Shown in pieces: positions 38,001-47,870 of a stretch of 64,000 nt of DNA. Location of the stretch: the NCBI GenBank assembly GCA_008711295.1, contig VUYV01000044.1, positions 5,655,876 through 5,719,875 of the forward strand, given 5' to 3'. This stretch comes from Anarhynchus alexandrinus (taxonomy: Eukaryota; Chordata; Aves; Charadriiformes; Charadriidae). Numbering within the stretch: position 1 is the first letter of the stretch; each line of letters begins with the position of its first letter. The notes beneath the pieces are model-generated. The model was not told the origin of the DNA. It worked only from the letters and a program-made list of their open reading frames with translations, and did no database searches. A program made the position numbers and the translations under genes.

Positions 38001-41000
38001 CTGGTTCTGTTGTGTGGTGTATGGCTTGAGGCAACAGCTGTGTTTCTTTGCACAATGCAAAAGTATAATTTCTCCACTTTGTAGGTACTTGTAAGCATTC
38101 GTAATTATAGTAGTACTGCAAATGAAATCACACTAAAAAATAAAAGCCAATAGAAATAATCCAATATTAATATATAATGTTTTTGTGCATTTTACTGAAG
38201 TGAACCAGTTTATAATTACTCTTTTGCTTAGCAATCAAAAGCATTAAGATGCTTGAAGACAGGTGACTATGTAGCTGTTTGCTTGCGCCCTAAATGTTGA
38301 TTTTTCTCGTGAAGGTCATTTGCACTTTGTGGGAAGAGTATGTTGCAAATGCAGCCAGGTTTCGTTGCCATTGTACAGTGGCAACCCAGGCCATTTCTGA
38401 GAGAGCTTTTAAACATTGCAGAGGCCAACAGATGAGGAGGAGGCATCTCCAGCAGCTGGAGAAATGCTCTGCAGAGGCCTCTGTTGCTGACTCTTCTGTT
38501 GGACAACTTAAAAGTTGCTCTCAGTAAAGAGGAGAGCAAGGAGACAAGTTATGGTTTCAGAGCATGTAATTTTGCCAAGAGCAGAAATGCCATCTCTGGC
38601 GAAGTGTGATGAATGATAGCGCAAAAGAAGGAAGCCTTGTCAAATCTAAAAGTGCAAGACTGTGAACAAATTTAAGGTATGAAAATGAACTGAAGCTCTG
38701 TAAGGAAATATATCATTGAAGTTCTGATTCCTGGGACTGCATCTTTCAGATATGTTGTATAAAAACTCAGGATTGTTGGTTTAGTGCTGCTGCAAAATAA
38801 GGAAAACTGGCTTCACCACTGGCATTTGTTTTCACTTTCCTTGTGAGGTAGGTTCTGATGCACTGAAACTGCTGAAATGAAAACCATTTCCCTCTCTGTT
38901 ACCTGACTTCTTGCAGGGGCAAATTGTCTGTGTGGCTGTTAAGAACCCCTCAAGGCATTTGCCATGCTGACTGCAACTCTGCTTTTGAGTTCTGCCAGGT
39001 ACTGGAGAATATTCTGTCCACTTGGCGCTAAAACACATGCTCCTGCAGTCAGGAGGTCAGGACACTGAGGATGTGCTGTGCAGCTGTAGGCATTTCTGCC
39101 CTCTTCTCTGCAGGTTTGTGGCTGCTTTGCCAAGAGGCTGTTTCGGTGCTGCGCTGGGCTTGCGCTGGTTAGCCCCGCAAAGAGGGGAGGGCTGCCTTGC
39201 TACCAGGCTTCTGCAGCTGCCTAGCTGCACCAGAGCAGATGCAGGTCTTTTGCAAGGTGGCACGTGTGTCCTAGTCCAGCAAGTGTCCAGACAAACTATT
39301 TCAGAGGACTTTGGGCTCTGGGTCAGGCCTTAAATGTGTGTAATCTCTCATTTGTGTTACGTTGAATTTGCATGGAAATACGCAAGTTTATGGATAATTC
39401 ATGCTTTGTTTCCAGTTCTTTTCTCTTGATTTTTGTGTGAAGGTTTGTCAGCTGCCTTCTTTTGACCAAGACTACTTTTATTTCTAGGACTGTAGGGTTT
39501 CTTTACAAGGCAAATTCATGTCTGTTTTGCAGACAGACTTTTTAAAATTTGCTTTCTGTGAGGTTTGGGTGGTTATAACTGATGTGAAGAAAGCTGTTCT
39601 TTCCCACCTCACCCTCCAATTAAATTGTTAGTAATTCTGCTTGGTGTGCTGACCAGTGCCTTCCACCAGCGTGTGGGGAAGACTGATTTATGCTTATACA
39701 GCATGAAATACAGGATAGAACACGGTTTTAAAACTGGGTTTATTCAAACCTGACACTTGAGAGAATGTGAAAGGAGGTGGGTTTGAAGGCAGGAGAAAAG
39801 TGCTGATACACTTGAAATACTTTGCCTTGGAGAAGGGGAATTTTGAACTGCTTTTGAAAAGGCCAAAAGGAATAGCCTGGCAGGAGGTGGAGTGAATGCT
39901 TATGTAGCATGTAAACTGGGGATCTTCTGTACAGAGCTGTTCTGGAGCACAGAATTGAAATCAAATGGTAGGCTTTTTTAAAAGTTACCTAACAAATTAT
40001 TTACCCTAAAAAAATGTTGCATTGTCCTCTAGGTGTATATAAACTGAAAATACTAATTAATAATCCATGCTTTGTAAGATAATAAAGAAAACCTTTTGGG
40101 GGGAGAGGGTGTCCAAAACCAACAAACCAAAAAAAACCCCTTACTGTTCTAATTGTGAAGTGCTGTGTCTGAATATTCCATCAGGATGTAAGACGAGGGC
40201 TTATGTGTGCTGTTCACATACTCACTGAGCAGGAGCTTGACTGTCCTTGCTTTAGAAAGCTTTTCATTTTTGGTAATGTTCTCCCAACACCCTTCACATT
40301 GATCATTTCTCATAACTATGCTGTCATTGTGACATTCTTATTCTAACGTGTTTTAATGAGTATGTTTTAAAAGTACCTAGGTTAAGTGGCAAGCAGCACA
40401 ATCTAAGGAATACCTAATCAACCTGCTATATTAGTGTTGTATATTGAATGTTTTTAAACAGAGATTTTACATGGCTATATAAACATGTTACTGTCAATCC
40501 TCTCACTTTACTACGTAGTCTTTTCAAATTTCTGTCAAGCCTGTGATGTGGGTTTTTCTCTGACTTCTGTGGTCTTTCGCTTTCATACACCTGGCTCAAG
40601 CTACAGCATATCAAAACTGAGACTGGCTGCTCTTCCTATTCACTTTCTATAGTCTCATTAATGCTTAACTAGATGTTTTTCAGTAGATGCAATTGCTGTG
40701 ATGACTTACAGCATCACAGACCCAGAACAGGAATGGAAGTGAGTAGTGCAAATTCTAAGCTAAAATAAAATGAAGTCCATGCTGTGTAACTCGACAAGGT
40801 GAAGCAAGCGGTGCAGCAGTCCTCAGAATGAATTTCCTGTCATGTCGATTACAGTCAGTTTTATAACGTTCAAGCAAGACTTCTTTTGAATGAAACGCTT
40901 CTGTCGGATTCGTTCAGTGGTGTTTAATTCTGATTTTGCGTTTGTTTCCAGGACTAAGTATCTTATTCACTTGGCCACTGTGGATGTAGAATGCTGCATA

Positions 41001-44000
41001 CTGAAAGGGAATGTTGATTAGCAAAAGCATTCGTGTGGCACAGTGCCAGTTTTTTCTGTATCATCCTGAAACTCCTGCTTACAGGAAAGATCTCATTATT
41101 TTGTCTAAAAAAGCAAATAGCATCCAAATACTATTAATCTTAATGAAAGCTTACTATGCAGCGAGGCAATTAGCCAGACACATGGAGTACAAACTAAGAC
41201 CTCAGAAAGCAGCGGTTTCTTTTAAGTGCACTTCATATTTTTTTCAGTTTTATAGAATGGAGAGACCTTATGCAAAAATCTGCAAGATGCAGTTTCAAAG
41301 CATGTCATGTAAAGGGGCTAAATGGAAAACATGGCTTTCCATAAAACCTACTTCCAGAGTCTTCTGTTGCAGAATATGGCCACAACTCAGTTTGTGGAAA
41401 AAGAAAAACCCCTGAGCCTGGAAGGGGGTTACATGTCTCCGCATATTCCTGAGCGGAGCTGAGGTATATTCCTGAATATTACAAATGGCAAATCCAACTA
41501 TACATGCCCTACACCTCATACGAAGGTAACAAGATCCAGGATACGTCTCCCTAGTAGGTGTTTCTTTGATGTTGCAGAGGGACTTCAGAATTCTCCGCTT
41601 CTAGGCGCAGCCGCCCAGAAGGGACGGGCTGCCTCCAGGCTGTGTCTTTGACACACTCTCTTCAGATCATTGCCTTGTTCTTGGTGTAGTGTGCCTGCCA
41701 GGTGCTTCAGTGCAGTCAGCACTCCCTGACCCAGCTTTGGTGTCCAGTCTCTCGAGTCCTTTACTGCTCTGCCACGAATCAGCACAAGCTTTCGGTACCA
41801 GAGCAGATGGAAAGTGTTAAGCATGCAGCAGGCAGTTGTCTAACGTAGTCTGTGTTGTGTATCAAATCTGTCAGGCAAGTATTTATCTCTTCTAGGAAAT
41901 CTTGGTTCCTGGATTACTCCCTTAAAACATGTTTCCATTCCTGAATTTACTGATGTTTTTCTGAGTTTGTAATGGTTTTGGGGCTGTTGTTGCTTTTTTC
42001 TCTCGGTTTTGTGNNNNNNNNNNNNNNNNNNNNNNNNNNNNNNNNNNNNNNNNNNNNNNNNNNNNNNNNNNNNNNNNNNNNNNNNNNNNNNNNNNNNNNN
42101 NNNNNNNNNNNNNNNNNNNNNNNNNNNNNNNNNNNNNNNNNNNNNNNNNNNNNNNNNNNNNNNNNNNNNNNNNNNNNNNNNNNNNNNNNNNNNNNNNNNN
42201 NNNNNNNNNNNNNNNNNNNNNNNNNNNNNNNNNNNNNNNNNNNNNNNNNNNNNNNNNNNNNNNNNNNNNNNNNNNNNNNNNNNNNNNNNNNNNNNNNNNN
42301 NNNNNNNNNNNNNNNNNNNNNNNNNNNNNNNNNNNNNNNNNNNNNNNNNNNNNNNNNNNNNNNNNNNNNNNNNNNNNNNNNNNNNNNNNNNNNNNNNNNN
42401 NNNNNNNNNNNNNNNNNNNNNNNNNNNNNNNNNNNNNNNNNNNNNNNNNNNNNNNNNNNNNNNNNNNNNNNNNNNNNNNNNNNNNNNNNNNNNNNNNNNN
42501 NNNNNNNNNNNNNNNNNNNNNNNNNNNNNNNNNNNNNNNNNNNNNNNNNNNNNNNNNNNNNNNNNNNNNNNNNNNNNNNNNNNNNNNNNNNNNNNNNNNN
42601 NNNNNNNNNNNNNNNNNNNNNNNNNNNNNNNNNNNNNNNNNNNNNNNNNNNNNNNNNNNNNNNNNNNNNNNNNNNNNNNNNNNNNNNNNNNNNNNNNNNN
42701 NNNNNNNNNNNNNNNNNNNNNNNNNNNNNNNNNNNNNNNNNNNNNNNNNNNNNNNNNNNNNNNNNNNNNNNNNNNNNNNNNNNNNNNNNNNNNNNNNTTT
42801 TTTTTTTTTTCCCAAGAGAGTATTCTGGGGGAGGAAAAAAAAAGCACTCTCTGAATTCAGCCTCTTCCACCTTCTATCTGTAAGCATTTGGAATAAAATA
42901 ATACAATAAATATTTTTACTGTCTATATCCTGTGTGTGCAGGAGCTGGCGTTCTGCTGTCTCCCTGCCTCACATTAATCGTGACCTGCCAGCCTTGAGCA
43001 GAGCACTCCATTTACCATCTCTCTCTTTTCCCAGTGCTGGCTTCCACATTCTCTTGGAGAAGTATGCTAAGTGTCGAAATGCAGTACTTCCATGGCTTTC
43101 TTCTTTGTCTGCTTTTGTTCTCTATTCATGCTTAAAAATCTGGGTTTTTTTTCCTGTTTTTGTTCTCTGTCTTCATAACGTGACTTCCTTGACTTGTTTC
43201 CCTATTTAAGTATTTCCCAAAATGGTGTGACTAGGGATATGGGGTGCATTCTTATTTTGATTCGGTTTCTTTGTCTTCCATTGAAACAAAACAAATCCTT
43301 GCAATCCTAAATTAATGGGTGCACCTTCTCCTGAGTCGGGTTTTTTTTGTTGTTCTCCTCTAGGCTTGTGAATAGTGCAGTTTAAGCACTAGTTTATGAA
43401 GCTGCTAGAGCTTTGTTTGAACTTGATTATTTCAGTCTATATCCCATGTACATTAACAGAAGTGTTTGGTTATGACGGTATGTTAACTCACTGAACCTCA
43501 TAAAAGGATTCAAGTTTGAAATAGGCTGTTAAAGGACATTCTTATTTGGTGCTTGGAGGAAATTTATGGAATATATTTATATAGCCATTCCAGGTGTAGG
43601 GGTATTCTGAGTTGTTGCAATCGACTGCTGCTTTCACTATTTTAATTTAAAGTAATGAAACACAGAGAGTGTAAACTCATTGCTTGTAACCCCGCAGGAA
43701 CTGCTCTGCTTTGATATTTGGAGAAGGTGAAGAGAATTTCCATCATTGAGAAGGTTAGAAAGATTGGATTAAAGTTGTAAACTGTTTAGAAAGATGCTTT
43801 GATTAAATGTGTGCCTAGTTTTATTTGATCTTCAAAGATAAACTTCTGTTCTCTGGTAAACTGTTCTCTTTGCCAAGTAATTAAGAAATTAAAAGTAAGT
43901 TGATATTACAACTGGCTGTATGGAAGCCTGTTCTGTGTACAACTTTTCTTAAGCTCATTATTTACTCCATTCTGGAGATGCCATGAAAAATATGCCGTAT

Positions 44001-45462
44001 GTAGTTGGCTGAAGAATGGTGCATTCCAGAAGAAATCACAGAATCACAGAGTGCTCAGGGTTGGAAGGGACCTCAGGAGATCATCTAGTCCAACCCCCTG
44101 CCCGAGCAGGGTCACCTACAGCAGTTGCACAGGATGGCATCCAGGCGGGTTTTGAATGTCTCCAGAGTGGGAGACTCCCCCACCTCTCTGGGCAGCCTGT
44201 GCCAGAAATGATGTGATAGTTATTTTATTACTTAAATAGCTGTATTCTGTGACTGTTACTTAAATATTTAGAATCACAAAACTTTGAATATTACATAAAC
44301 ATCAATCTTTATTTGACCTTCTGTGTAAGGTAACTTGGAGATGTGTTGGTCTGCTCTTAAATGGCCTCTAAACAGTTCTTTCTTTCATTTTCAGGGTCCA
44401 AACTCTTCCTTTGTCTTCTCATTATGAAATACTAGTCACTGTTATCTGTTGTCTCTTAGATTGTGGAGATTTCTGAAGATGGATAGATATTTCTTACTGG
44501 AGTTTTAATGCTCAATCCAGACCTCGTTTGTGGAAAAACTACTTGCAAGTTTCCTCTTCGGGGATTTTTAACTTGCTGGTTTTCTCCCTTTGAAATAAAA
44601 TTCTGGAAATTTTAGTGTCTGTATTTTTCTTTGTTTCAATACAGTGTGGATGTGTCTTTCTCCGGTTTACATTTAGTGATCATACACATTTGTGGTGTTT
44701 GCTAACCTGCCAGTCCATGGCGCAGCTTCTGTGGTCGCTATCATGAGTGGTCTAACAACTCATAGAGGAGACACCGTTTCGCAACCAACACTTGGTTTTG
44801 ATTTAATGACTTGAAAGTGAAAATCATATTATCGAAATATTCAAAATTGATCAAGCTTGAGAAGAATGAGCATTTTAGCAGCACAATAATCCTAATACCT
44901 CTGGTGTGCGTCGGCCTGCCGCCTTTGTCAGCAGAGGTGTGTCTGAGGACCGCTCTGCCAGTGTTCCTTCTCTGGCGGTGGGTGGAAGTCAGCAACCTGG
45001 GGAAGAACACAAGAATAGAGCAAATACTCTACCAGGCCCCAGTGGGTGCAGGTTTGGGGGCATTTTACATAACTTCTGTTAAAGTAACACAGGGCAGGAT
45101 TAGTGGTTTGGGGATGCCAAAGCTTGTGGACAGGCAAGTCACAATTTTGGGTGGAGATGACAGGATCTGCAGTCATGCCAGCAGTTGCTCCAAGAACCAG
45201 TAACCTTGCCACCCTCTCCCAGAGGTCTCACCTGAAAAATACTCCTGGTTTAACTAAAAACACTGTTAATTAACCTGTGCTTAATCCTTGTTCTCTTGTC
45301 TCTTTCCCTTAGGAATATAAACAGAAGCTTGCTCGGGTAACCCAGGTCCGCAAGGAGCTGAAATCCCACATCCAGAGCCTTCCAGATCTGTCACTGCTGC
45401 CCAATGTCACAGGAGGTCTGGCACCTCTGCCGTCTGCTGGTGACCTGTTTTCAACAGACTAG
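19924..45462 (+). CDS. RPRD1B: Regulation of nuclear pre-mRNA domain-containing protein 1B (CREPT), complete CDS in seven exons
   Basis: RPRD1B binds phosphorylated RNA polymerase II C-terminal domain through an N-terminal CTD-interacting (CID/RPR) domain and helps recruit the RPAP2 phosphatase; it promotes transcription of cell-cycle genes such as cyclin D1. CDS joins 19924-20074, 21562-21691, 22804-22937, 29862-29974, 31810-31936, 32962-33137 and 45313-45462. All junctions are GT-AG, phases agree, and the total is 981 nt = 326 residues plus TAG, exactly the human length. The CID domain spans about residues 1-135 (FSESALEKKLSELSNSQQSV, LTFLYLANDVIQNSKRKGPEF, FSHVAREADEGCKKPLERLL). An acidic linker (QQIQEEEDDDYPGSYSPQDP) leads to the C-terminal coiled coil (about 180-300) that mediates dimerisation. 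Start ATG sits in gccgccATGtct, a good Kozak context. Confidence 0.97.
20075..21561 (+). other. RPRD1B: RPRD1B intron 1 (1.5 kb)
   Basis: GT-AG, phase 1. The first ~150 bases continue the CpG-rich promoter island; the remainder is AT-rich. No repeat or additional exon seen. Confidence 0.9.
21562..21691 (+). CDS. RPRD1B: RPRD1B exon 2 (residues 51-94)
   Basis: 130 bases, bounded by tttccctttcccag| and GTTGCCAG|GTATGT. Encodes AKSSRKLTFLYLANDVIQNS and KRKGPEFTREFESVLVDAFS, the core CTD-binding helices. Confidence 0.97.
21692..22803 (+). other. RPRD1B: RPRD1B intron 2 (1.1 kb)
   Basis: GT-AG, phase 2. I see nothing in it. Confidence 0.9.
22804..22937 (+). CDS. RPRD1B: RPRD1B exon 3 (residues 94-139)
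   Basis: 134 bases, bounded by aatctttgaacag| and ACTAAAG|GTAAAT. Encodes READEGCKKPLERLLNIWQE and FIQQLKLSMEDSNSPQTK, closing the CID domain. Confidence 0.97.
22938..29861 (+). other. RPRD1B: RPRD1B intron 3 (6.9 kb)
   Basis: GT-AG, phase 1. AT-rich with homopolymer runs (T near 22983 and 23372, A near 25428). Three short plus-strand open frames follow one another between 28378 and 29139 but resemble no protein I know and lack splice or start context, so I do not call genes. No transposon family was recognised. Confidence 0.85.
29862..29974 (+). CDS. RPRD1B: RPRD1B exon 4 (residues 139-176)
   Basis: 113 bases, bounded by tatgtgtctttag| and CCATTGCTG|GTATGT. Encodes VAEEKKSLKRTFQQIQEEED and the acidic, Tyr/Pro-rich linker DYPGSYSPQDPSAGPLL. 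Confidence 0.96.
29975..31809 (+). other. RPRD1B: RPRD1B intron 4 (1.8 kb)
   Basis: GT-AG, phase 0. AT-rich with T-rich runs near 30895 and 31360-31390. Nothing else seen. Confidence 0.9.
31810..31936 (+). CDS. RPRD1B: RPRD1B exon 5 (residues 177-219)
   Basis: 127 bases, bounded by tttgtcttgtag| and AAAATTACAG|GTATGA. Encodes TEDLIKALQDLENAASGDAT and QKIASLPQEVQDVSLLEKIT, the start of the coiled-coil region. Confidence 0.97.
31937..32961 (+). other. RPRD1B: RPRD1B intron 5 (1.0 kb)
   Basis: GT-AG, phase 1. I see nothing in it. Confidence 0.9.
32962..33137 (+). CDS. RPRD1B: RPRD1B exon 6 (residues 219-277)
   Basis: 176 bases, bounded by tttgcatgcag| and AAGCTAGAA|GTGAGT. Encodes DKEAAERLSKTVDEACLLLA and LEDRRQLARMLIEYTQNQKD, heptad-like coiled coil. 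It is noticeably GC-rich at synonymous sites compared with the AT-rich introns around it. Confidence 0.97.
33621..33716 (-). other. Exon-like segment of unknown identity, antisense in RPRD1B intron 6
   Basis: On the minus strand a 96-base open segment is bounded by a convincing acceptor (attgtcacattttacag|) and a strong donor (GCTATAG|GTAAGAGT). It is phase 1 at both ends and translates as SCPPPSRELLQEVQVIVFRY followed by QPNLRSITEAI. The residues look protein-like (amphipathic helix pattern), but I recognise no family, no partner exons were found, and chance or a conserved noncoding element are alternatives. Confidence 0.3.
37160..37255. repeat. Degenerate TA/TG-rich simple-sequence tract
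   Basis: Imperfect alternating purine-pyrimidine runs (ctatatatacatactatag, gtatgtgtgtatacacgc, gtgtgtttgtatgtgtgcag) within RPRD1B intron 6. Confidence 0.6.
42014..42797. other. Assembly gap (784 N)
   Basis: A continuous run of N inside RPRD1B intron 6. The left flank is T/G-rich and the right flank begins with 15 T, so the missing sequence probably includes a homopolymer or repeat. No RPRD1B exon is missing, because the 326-codon frame is complete without it. Confidence 0.99.
44034..44205 (-). mobile_element. CR1 LINE 3'-end fragment
   Basis: About 172 bases match the familiar avian CR1 3' end in reverse orientation: tandem aatcacag at the left (the element's 3' terminal octamer repeat), then gggttggaagggacctcagg, agatcatctagtccaacccc and gggcagcctgtgccag. 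It is heavily 5'-truncated, as nearly all avian CR1 copies are, and has no coding potential. Confidence 0.93.
45313..45462 (+). CDS. RPRD1B: RPRD1B exon 7 (residues 278-326) and stop
   Basis: 150 bases after acceptor tttcccttag|. Encodes EYKQKLARVTQVRKELKSHI, then PDLSLLPNVTGGLAPLPSAG and the terminal DLFSTD followed by TAG. Confidence 0.97.
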   Translation, partial: EYKQKLARVTQVRKELKSHIQSLPDLSLLPNVTGGLAPLPSAGDLFSTD

Positions 45463-46115
45463 AACAAATGGTGTCCCCCAGTTTCCATTATTACCAGCAG
45501 AAGTAAGACGACTCTGGTGTTGACTGGAAATCCAGTCTTCCAAGATTTACAGTAGGAAGGAACGTGCAGACCCTGCTTTCAACCTCTTGGCTGCTCGTGC
45601 TCACCCTCTCTCTGTGTACGCCGGCTCACGTTGAGGGGAGGAAAAAGGGCAAGTTTTTGTGAGCTCTAAAGGGAGTGGGGATAGTCCATATAGCCAAACT
45701 TTTCTCATATTTTTCCATATTCTTTAGTTGCTGTTTACTCTTAGCACTTGTTATCCCCACAAAAGTCATAAGAATCATGTACATACATACCTGGAAAGTT
45801 TTCAAGGAGAGGTTGACCATATAACATTTTTCTCTGTAAAAGTATCATTATTTTTGCATAAGTCTTGTCTGGTTTAGTTGGGTTTCTGAACCTCATCTCT
45901 GAGAGCAGTAGAGTGGCTAGTGGGCTTCGTAGGGGTTTGTGTGGGGGGGTGTGTGTGTGCAGGTGCTGTACCATGTCAGCGTAAGAAGGTGGCATCTACT
46001 GAGCAATGGTACAGAGAAATATTTTTCTTAAATCTACAGTTCCTCATACTGTTGTGGGACTGACGTGAAGATAGTTCCTATTTGGCATGTACATAAATTG
46101 AAACTCACCACAGGC

Positions 46116-46121
46116 AATAAA
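46116..46121 (+). terminator. RPRD1B: Proximal candidate poly(A) signal of RPRD1B
   Basis: AATAAA about 650 bases after the stop, followed by cagcttttctttgtgaatt, a plausible T/G-rich downstream element. Confidence 0.5.
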
Positions 46122-46616
46122 AATAAGCAGCTTTTCTTTGTGAATTAGAGATAGCTTCATAATTTACACTCTGCTGAGCAATGCAGAACTGGGTATTACC
46201 TAAATGAGAGTGGAAGTAAATTTTGTTCTAGCTACCTTAGATTTATACCACATTTTTCCTCTTCATTATACAAAATTAGATTGTCATAGAAGCTTTGGTT
46301 TAACAAACTGAGAGGTTGGAATTTTGTATTGCAACTGGCGATATCCCAGTGACAGGCACTGTTTGATCTACTCTGAGGATGGTTACATTGGAAATACTAT
46401 TCTATAAATTCTCTCCATAGCTTTAGTGAAGTGATTTGATGAACAGAAGTCAAATGTGGTATAAATATTTATTTATATATATAGAAAATAGATCCATATA
46501 TATGCACATATCCTGTATGCACATGTACCATGTCCATGCATGTAGATATTAGAAGGATGTACTTAATTTTGTGTCACAGATTATTGTGAGTTGATTTTTA
46601 TAATCGGGAAAAGTTT

Positions 46617-46647
46617 AAAAAAAAAAAAGAAGAAAAAAAAAAGAAGA
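46617..46647 (+). repeat. A/AAG-rich low-complexity tract in RPRD1B 3' UTR
   Basis: Runs of A interrupted by gaagaa motifs. Simple low-complexity sequence with no sign of a retroposed element. Confidence 0.7.
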
Positions 46648-47836
46648 CAAATTTAAAATACTCTTAATTCCATTATGTTGCTAGCTAATGTTTTAGCTGC
46701 CATGGATGTAGTTACATTTCAGTTTGTGTGTTAGGTCTAACAAGCTGGACTCTGATCACTGAAAACCATTCCAATTTGGATAACAATTCTGTTTAAATTT
46801 AGCACCTCTCACTATAAAACATTTTAAGTTTCTGGAAACACTTGATCTGATAATACAGGTTTTGTAACACAGAGGCTGAAATTAGTTGAAGTGATGTGCT
46901 GTGTTTGTGCCTCCCTATAGTCTTAAGCTGCTGTTGTCAAAGACATGAGAGGAAACCTACAGAAATGCAAAGCTTGTTCTGCGTCCTCATTAATTTATTT
47001 TACAGGGTATTCAGTAGCCTATTCAGCATTCAGTTAAAACAAATAATACAGCATTTTTTGGTCATTAAGTTGTTAAGAAACTCACATCCTTTTCTTACTG
47101 ACACTTCATTTTGTCCTTTTTTTTAAAAAAACCTCCTTTCACCCTTACTGCCCAGCCAAGAAATGTGCTTTTAGTTTACAGGAAATCTTCCAGTGGCAGA
47201 ACTATTCTTTCCACGAATTGGTTTGATTGTACAGCCTTTTATGGTCCAAACATTATTTAGATAAAGCATTGTACATTCTCTCTGCTTTTGCCAAAAATGA
47301 AAAACAAAAAACCCCCACCAAACCTCGGAAACCCAAACGAAAAGACTCCTTTCTATCCTGTCTCAGCTCGTGGAGTTACCCTGAGGCTGTTTTAACCAAT
47401 AATTATTTTGACGATTGATTGAATGTGTATCCATTATAGGACAAGAAAGCTGTCATAAAAAAATTTATGTAGACAAATGTGTTGACATCTCACGCTGTTG
47501 TTTTGGGCAGATCTTCTGTGAGAGAGTTGTATGTCTTTTTTTTTTTTAATTGAAATGTTTTGATTTTTTTTTCCCAAATATATGTGTGTGTTTTATTTTG
47601 CTTAATTTAAATGAAGTCTTGTGGTTTTTAATTTTATTTGTTTTACTTTTTGGGCAAAGGGCGTCTGGTGAACTGGGTGACATTCTCTCAAGGTTAAACA
47701 GATTTCCCCAAGGTGTGTCTTTTTTTAACAAAAGGTCAAATCTGTATATGAATTGATTTAGGAATTAATTTAGAGATATAGGCTGCCATTTGTGACAGCA
47801 GTATATTCTGAAATGTCTCATAGATATCTATTTTTG

Positions 47837-47842
47837 AATAAA
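47837..47842 (+). terminator. RPRD1B: Distal candidate poly(A) signal of RPRD1B
   Basis: AATAAA followed by gagggtgtcgttgaatagta and gtggttttacttttttttt, a strong GT/T-rich downstream element, about 2.4 kb after the stop. Confidence 0.55.
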
Positions 47843-47870
47843 GAGGGTGTCGTTGAATAGTAGTGGTTTT

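Larger units (their letters stand above)
33138..45312 (+). other. RPRD1B: RPRD1B intron 6 (12.2 kb, includes assembly gap)
   Basis: GT-AG, phase 0. It holds an exon-like minus-strand segment at 33621-33716, a degenerate TATA/TGTG-rich tract at about 37160-37255, a 784-base N run and the CR1 fragment. The rest is AT-rich sequence without recognisable genes; the 134-codon open frame at 41011-41415 resembles nothing I know. Confidence 0.85.
45463..47870 (+). other. RPRD1B: RPRD1B 3' UTR (inferred extent)
   Basis: AT-rich noncoding sequence after the stop, with AATAAA signals at 46116-46121 and 47837-47842. It contains ATTTA-type and TATA-rich runs around 46455-46550 (tataaatatttatttatata), which resemble AU-rich instability elements, and an A/AAG-rich tract at 46617-46647. 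The distal end is inferred from the second AATAAA and the GT-rich tract after it. Confidence 0.55.

Noticed and set aside
41011..41415. 134-codon plus-strand frame in RPRD1B intron 6
   Set aside because: Nothing recognisable in the translation, no promoter or splice context, and the length is not exceptional for 12 kb of intron.
41840..42887. Long open frames spanning the N run on both strands
   Set aside because: They are almost entirely N codons; the flanking bases encode nothing recognisable.
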